From positions 1 through 5,781 of the forward strand of contig JAJRDC010000213.1 in NCBI GenBank assembly GCA_028678635.1: a DNA stretch of 5,781 nt. Direction: 5' to 3'. Position numbers and translations under genes: made by a program. Of the stretch, positions 4,924 to 5,781 are shown in pieces. The notes under the pieces are model-generated. The model saw only the letters and a program-made list of their open reading frames with translations, did not search any database and was not told the origin of the DNA. Position 1 is the stretch's first letter, and each line of letters opens with the position of its first letter. The DNA is from Methanomicrobiales archaeon. Its GTDB lineage: Archaea > Halobacteriota > Methanomicrobia > Methanomicrobiales > JACTUA01.

Positions 4924-5781
4924 AGGAAATGGCGGTGCGGGTCTACCGCTGGAACCCGGCAAAGGAAAGGGAGGGGAAGTTCCGCACCTACCATGTGGAG
5001 GTGCAGGAAGGGGCGCGGGTGCTCCACGTCCTCCACGCCATCCATGCGGAGGATCCCACCCTCTCGTACCGGTACTGCTGCGGCACCGGCCAGTGCGGCT
5101 CCTGCGCCGTCCGGGTAGACGGCGAGCCGAAGCTGGCCTGCATGACCGAGGCCCGGGACGGGATGACGCTCCAGCCCCTGAACCTCCCGGTCCGGAAGGA
5201 CCTCGTCGTGGAGATGGAGCCGGCGCTTGCACAGATTGTCCCCCTCATCCCGAAAGGCCAGGCGGAGTGCCCGGCGCAGGAGCAGATCGCAGCAATCAAG
5301 CCCCTCCGGGACTGCATCGAGTGCCTGGCCTGCGTTTCCGTCTGCCCTGCCATGGAGGTGGCGGAGTTTGCGGGCCCGACCGCCATGCGGCAGGAGATGC
5401 GCCTCTCCCTGGACCCCCGGGACGCCGGCGGCCGGATCCCGGAGGCCATCAAGGCAGGCCTCTTCACCTGCACCACCTGCCAGGCCTGCTGGAAGGTCTG
5501 CCCGAAGAACATCCAGATCCCGGGGAAGGCCATCGAGAAGCTCCGGGCGCTGGCCAACCGGGAGGGGCTCACCCTGCCCCGGCACCTGGAGATCGTCCAG
5601 CTGGTGAAGGAGACAGGCCGGACGGTCCCCCGCACCGAGACCTCCTTTTTAGAGCAGGTGGGCGAGGTAATCGAGCCGGAGGGGACGGTGAAGGCCACGG
5701 TCGGGTTCTTCGTGGGCTGCATGTACAACCTCCGGCTCCCGAACACAGCCCTGGACGCCATCGAGGTGCTGAAGCGAAACG
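4920..5781 (+). CDS. tfrB: Thiol:fumarate reductase subunit B (iron-sulfur and HdrB-like), 3'-truncated by the window edge
   Basis: TfrB passes electrons from the CoM-SH/CoB-SH site to the flavin of TfrA. The 287 visible codons show an SdhB/FrdB-like part: an N-terminal ferredoxin domain with the [2Fe-2S] ligands Cys54-x4-Cys59-x2-Cys62-x11-Cys74 (CGTGQCGSC), then two [4Fe-4S] motifs, Cys132-x2-Cys135-x2-Cys138-x3-Cys142-Pro and Cys184-x2-Cys187-x2-Cys190-x3-Cys194-Pro. The usual SdhB [3Fe-4S] site is thus a full four-cysteine motif. At 261-287 a new domain begins (VGFFVGCMYNLRLPNTALDAIEVLKRN), the start of the CCG domain that resembles HdrB, where heterodisulfide chemistry occurs; the CCG repeats themselves lie beyond the window. 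The ATG overlaps the tfrA stop as ATGA. Family length is near 490 residues, so about 200 are missing. Plain SdhB is excluded by the C-terminal extension past the second cluster motif; a GlpC/HdrD-type protein would lack the [2Fe-2S] domain. Confidence 0.92.
   Translation, partial: MKEMAVRVYRWNPAKEREGKFRTYHVEVQEGARVLHVLHAIHAEDPTLSYRYCCGTGQCGSCAVRVDGEPKLACMTEARDGMTLQPLNLPVRKDLVVEMEPALAQIVPLIPKGQAECPAQEQIAAIKPLRDCIECLACVSVCPAMEVAEFAGPTAMRQEMRLSLDPRDAGGRIPEAIKAGLFTCTTCQACWKVCPKNIQIPGKAIEKLRALANREGLTLPRHLEIVQLVKETGRTVPRTETSFLEQVGEVIEPEGTVKATVGFFVGCMYNLRLPNTALDAIEVLKRN

Noticed and set aside
5647..5652. TTTTTA tract in tfrB as a terminator
   Set aside because: It lies inside the coding region (Ser-Phe-Leu) ahead of the HdrB-like domain, which clearly continues.
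1..5781. CRISPR array, insertion sequence, tRNA or rRNA, defence island
   Set aside because: No regularly spaced repeats, transposase motifs or terminal inverted repeats were seen, and the window is almost fully occupied by six housekeeping-type genes.

Overview
The window looks like a piece of a GC-rich methanogenic archaeon, most likely of the order Methanomicrobiales (Methanoculleus/Methanofollis-like). The reasons are an archaeal-type SepF next to an archaeal ZPR1-domain protein, a thiol:fumarate reductase (an enzyme that uses the methanogen thiols coenzyme M and coenzyme B), strong preference for G/C-ending codons with CGG for arginine, and archaeal-style promoter and terminator signals. 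The order-level placement is inference; the methanogen assignment is well supported by tfrAB.

Layout: (1) 1-829, plus strand: the 3' part of sepF (cell division) overlaps by one base with a small ZPR1-type zinc-finger protein gene. (2) A 15-base convergent gap (830-844) carries a T7 tract on the minus strand that can end the opposing transcript. (3) 845-3230, minus strand: a two-gene unit, aspartate kinase (two C-terminal ACT domains) followed by purM (AIR synthetase), overlapping by 8 bases. (4) 3231-3294: a compact AT-richer divergent promoter region. (5) 3295-5781, plus strand: tfrA and tfrB with a 4-base ATGA overlap. tfrB runs off the window and has no stop here.

Functionally, the minus-strand pair covers the first step of the aspartate family (Lys/Thr/Met, diaminopimelate-type intermediates) and the closure of the imidazole ring in purine synthesis. 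TfrAB reduces fumarate to succinate with CoM-SH and CoB-SH, which in methanogens without a complete TCA cycle serves the reductive branch towards 2-oxoglutarate. The sepF/ZPR1 pair suggests, but does not prove, a link between the ZPR1 protein and division or growth.

No mobile element, CRISPR array, RNA gene or defence system is visible. Coding density is close to complete, and no stretch over 64 bases lacks a gene. I did not find an undescribed system. The points worth a second look are the sepF-ZPR1 coupling, the linked tfrAB with a cysteine at the position that carries covalent FAD in succinate dehydrogenases, and the overlapping back-to-back promoters with a probably leaderless tfrA.
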